Below are positions 5,878 to 13,174 of a stretch of DNA of 14,182 nucleotides, piece after piece. The notes under the pieces were generated by a model, which worked only from the letters and a program-made list of their open reading frames with translations, had not been told where the DNA came from and made no database searches. Each line of letters opens with the position of its first letter. The first letter of the stretch is position 1. The position numbers and the translations under genes were made by a program. The stretch is taken from the NCBI GenBank assembly GCA_001275005.1, contig JWZX01002203.1, positions 1 to 14,182 on the forward strand, read 5' to 3'. Source of the stretch: Chrysochromulina tobinii. Taxonomy: Eukaryota > Haptophyta > Prymnesiales > Chrysochromulinaceae.

Positions 5878-8190
5878 ATGCGGAGCTCCTTGTCGCGCAG
5901 CTTTGACCTACTGTCGCGCAGCTCTGACCAACTGCCGTCCAGTGCGTCCATGAGCAGCTCTTTTAAGACGCGCAGCGCTTCCAACTCGGGCGATTTGCCA
6001 CCGGTTCCGCTGGGCCCGGTCCGGCAGGCTCTCATCCCGGCTGCGGCTTGCATCACAACGCCCGACAGTTTTGCCAACCCGCGGCAACTGATCCGCGTGA
6101 GCAGCGTGCCCGTGATCATCCACCTGCTCCACAGTCTAAAGAGCGCGGGCATCGAGCGCACGGTCGTCACGCTCGGGCATGCGGCGGACCAGATTGCCGA
6201 GGAAGTTCGCAAGCACTCGTTCGGCAAGATGATGGTCGAGTTCGTGTGGTGCGAAACGTTGGCGTGGAAGCGAGGGCACGCGTCCAACATTCTAGCCGCG
6301 CGTTCCATGTTCCCCAAGCTCGACGAGCCCTTCCTGCTCGTTATGTCCGATCACATCTTTGACCAGCAGCTCCTGCATCGGCTCGCCCATTGCCAGCTCG
6401 CGCCCGGCGACGCGCTTGTGCTCATCGACGACTCGCGCACGATGGTCGAGTGGGCGTCGCCAGGCGGCGCGCACTGCCAGGCGCACTGCAAGAACGGCCA
6501 CTGCGGCGCCATCGTCAAGGTGACCAAGGGGGCAGGCGATCGGGTCTCTCTGATCGCCAAGAAGCTCACCGGCTTCGACGCGATCGACGCGGGAGCATAC
6601 GTGGTGCGCCCTCGGGAGCTCTTCGACGCACTGAAGCAGCTTCTCACCGAGTCGATCTACTGCACGCTCTGCGAGGCTTTGAACCTCATGGCCAGCCAGG
6701 GGCGCCTGCGCTACGCGACGGTGGACGAGCTCGACTGGTTTGGCTCGCAGACGGTCGCCTCCCTGCCCACGCCGATCTACTCATCGGCCGTGGATCCCGC
6801 TTGGCGGCAACTCGCGCTCGAGATGCTACGAACGACCTCGCCGCACCTGAAGGCGCTACCCGCGCTCCCCACGCCGGGGCCCGAGGACGCCGCCGACGCG
6901 AGCGCCGCCTCCTCATCCAGCACCGCCCTCTCCCCTCTCACTCCTCATGGTAGCTTTGGCCGGCGGCTAGACCTTGGAGGTCGCGGCAGCTCAGGCGACC
7001 TCTCGAGCGACGGCGTGAGCTCGCCTGAGCTATCGATGCCGCTGTACGAGCTCGGCTCGACGATCGGCTCGGGTGGCACATCCATAGTGGTGCAGGGGCG
7101 CGCGGGGCGCTCGACGGGTGGGCCGTTGGGCAGCCAGTCGCCTGCCACGTCACGGCGCGTACAGCGCGGCCTCGCCGTAAAGGTGATCCATAAAGGCGCG
7201 GCCGAGGCGCTGGGGGACGTGGAGCACTCGGTCATGTGGGAGGTGCACGTCTTGCAGCAGCTGCACCATCAGAACATTGTGCGCGTCATGGACGTGATCG
7301 AGGTCGTCGACGCAACGTACATCATCATGGAGCGGGTCGATGGGCCCGAGCTTACGGAATACCTGCTCAGCTTTCCCGAGTGCCGGCTCGCTTTGGACAA
7401 GGCCCGGGTGATCTTTTGCCACGTGCTGTCCGCGCTGCGCCACGCACACCGCAACGGCTTCCTGCACTGCGACGTAAAGCCGGACAATGTACGCCTCAAT
7501 AAGGCGTGTGACCACGCGGTACTCACCGACTGGGGGTATGCGCGCACGCCAGGCATGCGCCCAGAGACGTACATGTGCGGCACGCCCGCTTATGCGTCGC
7601 CCGAGCAGCTCACAGGGTACTCGCCCGACTCGGTGACCGGCCGTCGCATGCTCTGCGCCGCCACCGACGTGTGGTCGCTCGGCGTCACCTTCTTCGTGAT
7701 GGTGTGCGGCCATCTACCCTTCTACTCCGACGACCACGAGACGCTTGTACGACTCGTGCTCAGCACGCGCTACCAAGTGGCCGACTGCGTCTGCCGGGAG
7801 GACGCGGAGCTGATCCAGTCGATGCTGCAGCTCGCTCCCCAAGATCGCGCCTCTATCGACGAACTCTGCGCGCTTCCGTTCCTCGTGGCCACCAACGCGC
7901 TCGAGCCCCCCGAGTCGCCGCGATCGCCCCGTCTCGGTCCGCTGGGGATGAGCCCAATCGGAAGCTGGAGCCTCGAGGGACGCGTCGAGATGGGCGCTGC
8001 GGGGTTGCAGTGCGCCGAGTGCGTCGACGGGCCCGAGGACACGAGCGTGGCGTGGCACGAGCGCCGCCCGCTGCTCCGCAAGGCGTTGTGGATGCTCCTC
8101 TACAGCTCGCTGTGCGCGATGGCCGTCTGGGCGCACCTGAGCGCGGAAAACCACGTCACCATCCAGTACGAGGCAGAAGCGGCGATCTGA
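5878..8190 (+). CDS. Nucleotidyltransferase-like/Ser-Thr kinase fusion with C-terminal membrane helix
   Basis: 770 residues from the first in-frame ATG (5878-5880); the frame extends upstream only through a GTG. Residues about 48-300 resemble the sugar-nucleotidyltransferase fold, closest in pattern to inositol-1-phosphate cytidylyltransferase: an SVPVIIHLL..L..AGI lead, LLVMSDHIFD with the metal-ligand Asp, then KKLTGFDAIDAGAYVV. The usual Gly-rich LAAGxGxR loop and catalytic Lys are replaced (IPAAACITTPDS, NPRQL), and the closing W-x-D-x-D-T is WFGSQT. After a Ser/Pro-rich linker, residues about 389-668 form a protein kinase: IGSGGTSIV, AVKVI, WEVHVL, HCDVKPDN (catalytic Asp 532), DWG (Asp 551) in place of DFG, YASPEQ, DVWSLGVTFF. 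All key catalytic residues are present, so the kinase is probably active. A hydrophobic segment, LWMLLYSSLCAMAVWAHL (about 736-753), lies near the C-terminus, suggesting a tail-anchored protein with a cytosolic kinase. No intron is needed. Confidence 0.85.
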   Translation: MRSSLSRSFDLLSRSSDQLPSSASMSSSFKTRSASNSGDLPPVPLGPVRQALIPAAACITTPDSFANPRQLIRVSSVPVIIHLLHSLKSAGIERTVVTLGHAADQIAEEVRKHSFGKMMVEFVWCETLAWKRGHASNILAARSMFPKLDEPFLLVMSDHIFDQQLLHRLAHCQLAPGDALVLIDDSRTMVEWASPGGAHCQAHCKNGHCGAIVKVTKGAGDRVSLIAKKLTGFDAIDAGAYVVRPRELFDALKQLLTESIYCTLCEALNLMASQGRLRYATVDELDWFGSQTVASLPTPIYSSAVDPAWRQLALEMLRTTSPHLKALPALPTPGPEDAADASAASSSSTALSPLTPHGSFGRRLDLGGRGSSGDLSSDGVSSPELSMPLYELGSTIGSGGTSIVVQGRAGRSTGGPLGSQSPATSRRVQRGLAVKVIHKGAAEALGDVEHSVMWEVHVLQQLHHQNIVRVMDVIEVVDATYIIMERVDGPELTEYLLSFPECRLALDKARVIFCHVLSALRHAHRNGFLHCDVKPDNVRLNKACDHAVLTDWGYARTPGMRPETYMCGTPAYASPEQLTGYSPDSVTGRRMLCAATDVWSLGVTFFVMVCGHLPFYSDDHETLVRLVLSTRYQVADCVCREDAELIQSMLQLAPQDRASIDELCALPFLVATNALEPPESPRSPRLGPLGMSPIGSWSLEGRVEMGAAGLQCAECVDGPEDTSVAWHERRPLLRKALWMLLYSSLCAMAVWAHLSAENHVTIQYEAEAAI

Positions 8191-8461
8191 CGCTCTCTCC
8201 TCAACCGCCGCGGTGCGCGATGGAAAATAACAGCCAGGCACACTGAGACACCGACACGTGCGGCCCATACTTTAGAATTAGATCGCTTGTACGTACTAGG
8301 TGGCCCTGAGGACACATACACCTAACTATAATGTGACCCCCACACTGACTCCGACACCACGCTCCCCATCAAAAGCGGGCCGGACGGAAAGCTTTATGTT
8401 TTATTGCCGTAACGATCACGCTCGTGGTGGCTCACTAACTCTGTCAAGTTAAGTGAAGGCG

Positions 8462-8563
8462 CCGTGCTCCCAGCACGGACTTGGTTAGACCGAATACGGT
8501 AACAGAACTTGTACCGGTACGGTACGCGGTCGTCTCCAAGGCGCTTGATTCATTTCAAGCGCC
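8462..8563. repeat. Cluster of perfect inverted repeats
   Basis: Three structures occur within about 100 bases: ccgtgct/agcacgg with a 3-base loop (8462-8478), the palindrome gtaccggtac near 8512-8521, and ggcgcttga/tcaagcgcc with a 6-base loop (8540-8563). All stems are perfect. They could form RNA hairpins or mark an element end; function is not determined. Confidence 0.75.
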
Positions 8564-8749
8564 GACGACTACGCCCGCTTCTTTCTACCCACCCACCATC
8601 CCGGTGCTCATTCAGGTCGCAAGCGACCCCGCACCCATTCAACAATCACATCTCCATGACAGGAGTTCAGCGTATGCACCTTGCATGCACAGCAGATCAG
8701 CTGCAGCTGCTCCCCGCGGCGCACCCTCGCAGCGATACGTTGCAAGGCC

Positions 8750-8775
8750 GTGAGCCGGCCTTGTGAGCCGGCCTT
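8750..8775. repeat. 13-bp tandem duplication
   Basis: gtgagccggcctt is repeated exactly at 8750-8762 and 8763-8775 in the non-coding flank. Confidence 0.9.
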
Positions 8776-9222
8776 CCAGCACGCGGAGGCCCACCTTCCA
8801 CGCCTTACGCACACCCACAGCATGGGCCCTGCCCAGCACTCCCGCGGCATGTGACCCAGTTAACCACTGGCGATATGCTTCCGCCGCGTTCCCCCCCCTC
8901 TTGTCATCGTGGAACGGGCTCGAGTATACGCCCGACCCACCGATCAATACGGTCTCGCTCGCGGCCGGCCCCGGCTCCAGCGGACGATACATTCGTATCT
9001 CCCCAGCCTCCGCACTCTCGGGCGGGGGCTCCGTACTGTGTCGCCGGTCCCAGCGTTGGATCAGCGTCTCGCGCGAGACCTTTACCGCCGCCCACTGAGG
9101 CGAGACGGTCGAGGGCGCTTCCTCCGCCACACCGGTCCTGTCGCGGGCCCTGCGGAGCGGCACAAGGGGCGACACCGGATCAGATTTAGTTGCGCATGCA
9201 AAAGGCCCGGGCGAAAGGTCAC

Positions 9223-10182
9223 CTACTCGCCCGCCTTGTAGGCATCCTCCCCGATATTTCTCCACTGATCGGGGTGCCGTTTGTCCTTGCACTTCCGCTT
9301 GGCGTGCGCATCGCACTTGCCGTCACGGCGATAGTTCTCGCAGATCGGCCGAGAACGCCGCTCCTCCTCATCCTTCCGGAACTTCCGGTCGCCTGAGCGA
9401 GGCTCCCGCTCGCCTGACCGCGATTGCCGGTCGCGACCGCCATCGCGATCACCTTCGCGTTCACTACGCTCGCCTCGGTTTCGACCACCCTGCTTGGCTG
9501 CGGGAGCGGGCACCTCCTCCTCAGCCGTACGCGGCTTACACAGCCAAGGCATCAGGTCGCGGTGCTCGATCGCCGCCAAGAGCGCGCGAGTCACCGACTT
9601 CTTAGTCTGCTCGGTCATTCGCGTCGACAGGCATGTCCAGAACGCCTGAGCGTACTCGTTCTTCTGGTCGATCGTCAGCGGCTCCGCAGTCGCATAGATC
9701 GTTGCGAAGGCGGCGCAGCGCCGCCTCCTCCACCACCGGAGCCACCTGCGGGTGTAGCGACCGGCGACGATGCGCCCGCCTCGGCTAACACCTCAGCCTC
9801 GTGGGCGGCCCTCTTCTGCAGGATTCCCACAAAGGTGCCGAGCAAATTGCGAGCTGCAGCGGTGTTGACACCAGGCAGCGTGTGCACGAATGGTGTCGCA
9901 GGATTTGCGACAGCGGCCTGCAGCGCGGTCAAGATAGTGGTGGCCTCGGCCTTCGTCGGCCTCCCACTCGCCTCTAGATCGAGGTGGTACAACAGCTTGG
10001 TGGCGGTGGCCTCGCGGCTGCGTCGGCCTGAGCCACAATAGCCTTCGCGCGCTCAAACAAAGCGCGCACGTCGATCAACGCCGTGCTAGTGCAGAAGTGC
10101 ACGTTGCCTCGGTATCGTCAGCGCACTGCACCGTGGCGGCGTCGGTGCGATCGGCGCGGCGGATCGCCGGAGTCGCCATCAT
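9223..10182 (-). pseudogene. gag-like zinc-finger protein, frameshifted
   Basis: Reading the minus strand from the ATG at 10180-10182, the protein-like signal continues to the TAG at 9225-9223 but moves between frames near 10,100, near 10,012 and in a Gly-rich tract near 9,725. Visible segments are a helical part (LIDVRALFERAKAIVAQADA), a second helical part (TKLLYHLDLEASG, then LLGTFVGILQKRA), a Gly-rich linker, and an uninterrupted end (from about 9,720) with EYAQAFWTCLSTRM and KKSVTRALLAAIEHRDLMPW. Then come a very Arg/Glu/Asp-rich, nucleic-acid-binding-like stretch and a CCCH finger, C-X8-C-X7-C-X4-H (ICENYRRDGKC...CKDKRH). Basic stretch plus terminal zinc finger is typical of nucleocapsid-like retroelement proteins. 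The frame changes could be decay, sequencing error or small introns. gag-like is inferred from architecture and from the adjacent RT. Confidence 0.55.
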
Positions 10183-10353
10183 TCTCGACGAGATCGGGAT
10201 TCTCCCAGTGACGAAACTATTCGAGTCATCACCAAATTAGAAAATGCTATTTGGCACTCGTTGTGCATCGCGAGCATACTGCTCGCGCCCCCTTCCAAAA
10301 TAGGGGCACGATTCGGTGAAACTGTGCGATTCGGCCCAATTTTCCGACCAACC
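10183..10353. promoter_or_regulatory. Head-to-head spacer of the retroelement with a perfect hairpin
   Basis: These 171 bases separate the gag-like start from the first ATG of the RT gene. At 10269-10287 there is a perfect 8-bp stem (cgcgagca/tgctcgcg) with a 3-base loop. The word cgattcgg occurs twice, near 10309 and 10328. The region is comparatively AT-rich near 10,200-10,250. A bidirectional promoter is an inference from position. Confidence 0.35.
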
Positions 10354-12757
10354 ATGCCGTCGCACTCGAAGCATGCGTACCCGGGCGAGCCCGAACGCCC
10401 TCGAGTCTTCGATGGCAAGCCGCTGCGTCGATCAGAGCACCAGCTCTGCGCCGATGTGGCCACGACACGGGCGGAGATGCGCAAATCAGCGGCATGGCAG
10501 ACCAGCCTCGGCAAGCTCCGCAAGCTGTCGCTGTGCCACGGTCACGACCGCCCGAAGGCGTCCGAAAAAGGATGGGGCTTTCAGCACTCGGCGACCATGC
10601 CGGGAGCCGCCACATCATCCCCGGCAGCACTAGCCGACGAAGTCGCGCAACAACTGCGCGAAGCGTTCGCCTTCGTCCATCCGATGGAACACATGCCTTC
10701 AAGGATGACTCCGGCGCAGCGGGCCGCTATCCAGTGGCAATGCGACCAACCGGATCAGCCCGGAGAGATCAACCGACTCCGGGAAGCCCGGTTCTCCGTT
10801 ATGGCGCAATGTGCGTTGGACGGGTGGAAGGAGACTCTTGGCGAGCACTCCCCGCCGTGGATCCGAGACTGCGTGCCTCGCGTCCGCACTACGCGCTCAT
10901 CGACTGTTGCATCGAGGCATGTGGATTGCCCGATGCAAGATTGGTTGAAGACCTGATTGTGGGCACGCCAAGCGTTGGACTATGCCCAGACTCTGGCATG
11001 TTCCGCGCTGACTGGAAGCCCGCAGCCCTCGACATTGACGCGCTGGACCACGAGACGTGGCACCGCGACGTCGACTCACAGCTCCGCTCCAGAGCACGCG
11101 ATGCATTGCGTCATGCGGACCTGGTGACTCTTTACGAACGCACCATGAAGGAGGTCAAAGATGGATGGGCCAAGTCCCTAGGGTCGCTCCAAGATGCTAA
11201 GGCCTTCTTTGGAGACCAACCATTTCGCGAGATGATCCGCTTTGCCGTCGAGCAGAAAGGCGAGATTAGGCCGTGCGACAACGGTCGCTCTTCCCTCCAC
11301 AACCTGGCCACTACGCTCCAAGAGCGTCTGGTGGTCGATTCTGCGGACTTTCCCGCGCGTGCGGCTGCTTTATACGTCGAACTCCTCGGTAAAGACCGAG
11401 AGTTTGCATTCAAGCTCGGCACCGAGGACATAGCCAGCGCCTACCGTCGCATGCCGTGTTGCGAGCCGTGGTACACCGTGTTCGCACAGTGGAACCCACA
11501 CACCGGGTCGGTGGAATACTTTCGGCTACAAGGCTTCAACTTCGGGTTGAAGTCCGCGCCAAACGCGTTCAATCGCCTATCAGTATGCATCCGCGAGCTG
11601 GCTAACCGCCTCCTCGCCGTCTGCTGCACGTCGTACGTCGACGATTTTTGTGTCCCGGAGCCGACGTTCGCAGCGGGAGGTCAGCAGCTGCTGCGCGACC
11701 TCGCCTCACTGGTCGGAGTACCGTTCGCGGGCACACGCCTCGGAGAACATCGCAAGAGCGTTGTCCCGGCGTTCGCGAACCCTTTCCTCGGGGTCCAACA
11801 TGACTTCACCCCGTTTGAACGACTAAGGCTTTCATACGCGGGTGTCAGCGAATCCCTCGTCGAGAAGCTCGGCCTCTCGCTGGGTTCCATCATCGAGAAG
11901 AGATCTTTCGCAGGGTCAGCCGGCCCTCTCAAACTCGCCGGCCAACTCCAATTCAGCCTGTCCTGGTGCGCCAGACGGTTTGGAAGGGCTGCGACGCAGC
12001 CGATCCACCGCGCCGGGCGCGCGATGGGTCGCCACGAGACTCTCGACAAAGTCACGGTCGAAGCCCTCAGGTTCCTACGAGATCTGCTGGTCGACCCAGT
12101 GTCAAAGAGGCCGCGTCTGCGGCCGCGCACTTTCGAGTACGGCGCGAGAAAAAGCTGCACGCCATAGTGTGGTCTGACGCGTGCTGGGAAGACAAGAACG
12201 ACAAGCCGGCCGGAATCGGCTTCGTCGTCTTCATCCCGGCGAGCCCGACCGATGAAGCTGCCGCTGCATCGCTCTCCCCGAGTGATGCCAGGAGTGCTGC
12301 CACCTCGCATACCCCCGCCTGGACCGGCAGCATCGCGACTCCAAAAGGCGAGTGGTACGTGGCCTCATACCAACCACCGCGAGAAATGCTTGCCGCGTGG
12401 CGCACGCGGCAGCAATACGTGGGCCAGCTCGAGCTACTCGCCGCGATAGCGGTATACTACTCGCTGGCGGATGTCCTGCGCGGCCGCCAGGTCGTGCACT
12501 ACATTGACAACTCCGGCGCGATGGCGATCCTAGTTAAGGATTACTCGTCGGATATCGACTCGGCCCAACTAGTCAACACGTTCTACGCGCTCACGAGTGC
12601 GCTTGAGGTGGACGTGTGGTTCGACTACGTCAAGTCAGCGGCGAACATCGCCGATTGGCCCTCCCGCGGTCAAGTTGAGTTCGCCCACGAGGTGAACGCA
12701 ACACGCATCGAGGGGAACGCCTCAAATTCCCAAAACTCGGGGAATGGGGCAGTGTAG
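10354..12757 (+). pseudogene. Reverse transcriptase-RNase H polyprotein, two frame changes
   Basis: The signal starts at the ATG at 10354 in one frame (to about 10,880), passes to a second frame up to about 12,140, then to a third that ends at the TAG at 12755-12757. The first part has no named domain (helix AALADEVAQQLREAFAFVH). The middle part is the reverse transcriptase: motif A TEDIASAYRRMP (Asp at 11427), motif B FGLKSAPNAFNR, and the catalytic YVDDF (11634-11648). The last part is an RNase H-like domain: VWSDACWE, QLELLAAIAV, HYIDNSGAMA and ANIADWPSR carry the expected acidic residues in order. This RT plus RNase H layout with the DWPSR end suits the DIRS group. No tyrosine recombinase or methylase follows. 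The two breaks make it a probable pseudogene, though programmed shifting cannot be excluded for one of them. Confidence 0.8.
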
Positions 12758-13174
12758 AGTTTAGCGCTCGAATGGGCAGGCATGCCCGCGACGAGCGCCC
12801 TGCATCATGGCCCGCCCGCGAAGAAGCGGCGCTTGCGTTGAGTTGTCGGATACTCCGGCCAGACGCGTCATTCACACGTACCAACACGTGTAAGGGGAAA
12901 AGGTACTCGGGGGAGTTCCGACGATTTCTACGAATTCGTAAACTTGCGGGGCAAGGACGTGTCTGGGATTACCCGACGTCTCGGCATCGCATAGGTTCTT
13001 CGCCACCACCCTTTCTCTTCTCCAAAGGGCGGGTTTCCGCCGGGCCAATCTTAACATTACCCATTGTACTCGTTACAACTGGTGAGGCCTATTCACATAC
13101 ATACCGTCTCGGAACGGTAACGAAGTCAGAGTTAGTTGAAAAGGCGCTTTTGTTTCGATAAATCTCACCTCACA
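12758..13174. other. Spacer 3' of the retroelement
   Basis: I see no convincing gene. A 19-codon ATG frame at 12782, in phase with the RNase H frame after its stop, ends in PPAKKRRLR, a nuclear-localisation-like basic run, which may be leftover element coding. A CA/CT-rich tract starts near 13164. No recombinase motif or repeat matching the left side of the element was found by eye, apart from a 10-bp inverted match (actaactctg near 8434 and its complement near 13128). Confidence 0.4.

Larger units (their letters stand above)
8191..9222. other. Non-coding region between kinase gene and retroelement
   Basis: I see no convincing gene. Open frames on both strands (for example minus 8639-9316) have no recognisable motif and overlap the composition-driven frames opposite them. 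The left third is probably the 3' UTR of the kinase gene and is less GC-rich. Hairpins lie at 8462-8563 and a 13-bp tandem pair at 8750-8775; a run of C occurs near 8890. Part of this stretch may be the outer flank of the retroelement whose gag-like gene ends at 9223. Confidence 0.45.
9223..12757. mobile_element. Decayed retroelement with head-to-head gag-like and RT-RNase H genes
   Basis: A minus-strand gag-like gene (9223-10182) and a plus-strand reverse transcriptase/RNase H gene (10354-12757) face away from each other across 171 bases. The RT/RNase H pair, without an integrase or protease domain that I can find, resembles the DIRS/tyrosine-recombinase group, but no tyrosine recombinase is visible within the window. 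Both genes carry frameshifts. I found no long terminal repeats, split direct repeats or clear ends, so the outer limits are only those of the coding remnants. Two separate insertions in opposite orientation are an alternative. Confidence 0.6.

Noticed and set aside
8639-9316. Minus-strand open frame of 225 codons downstream of the gag-like gene
   Set aside because: I found no protease, recombinase or other motif in it, and it overlaps the end of the gag-like gene in another frame; composition explains the length.
9424-10041. Plus-strand open frame of 205 codons
   Set aside because: It is the antisense shadow of the gag-like gene, whose zinc finger and charged region are on the minus strand.
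10494-10880. N-terminal part of the long RT-frame ORF
   Set aside because: In this stretch the other frame, starting at 10354, has the protein-like helices; the long ORF becomes convincing only after about 10,880.
8391-13174. Long terminal repeats or inverted termini of the retroelement
   Set aside because: By eye only a 10-bp inverted match (near 8434 and 13128) was found between the flanks, which is too short to call.
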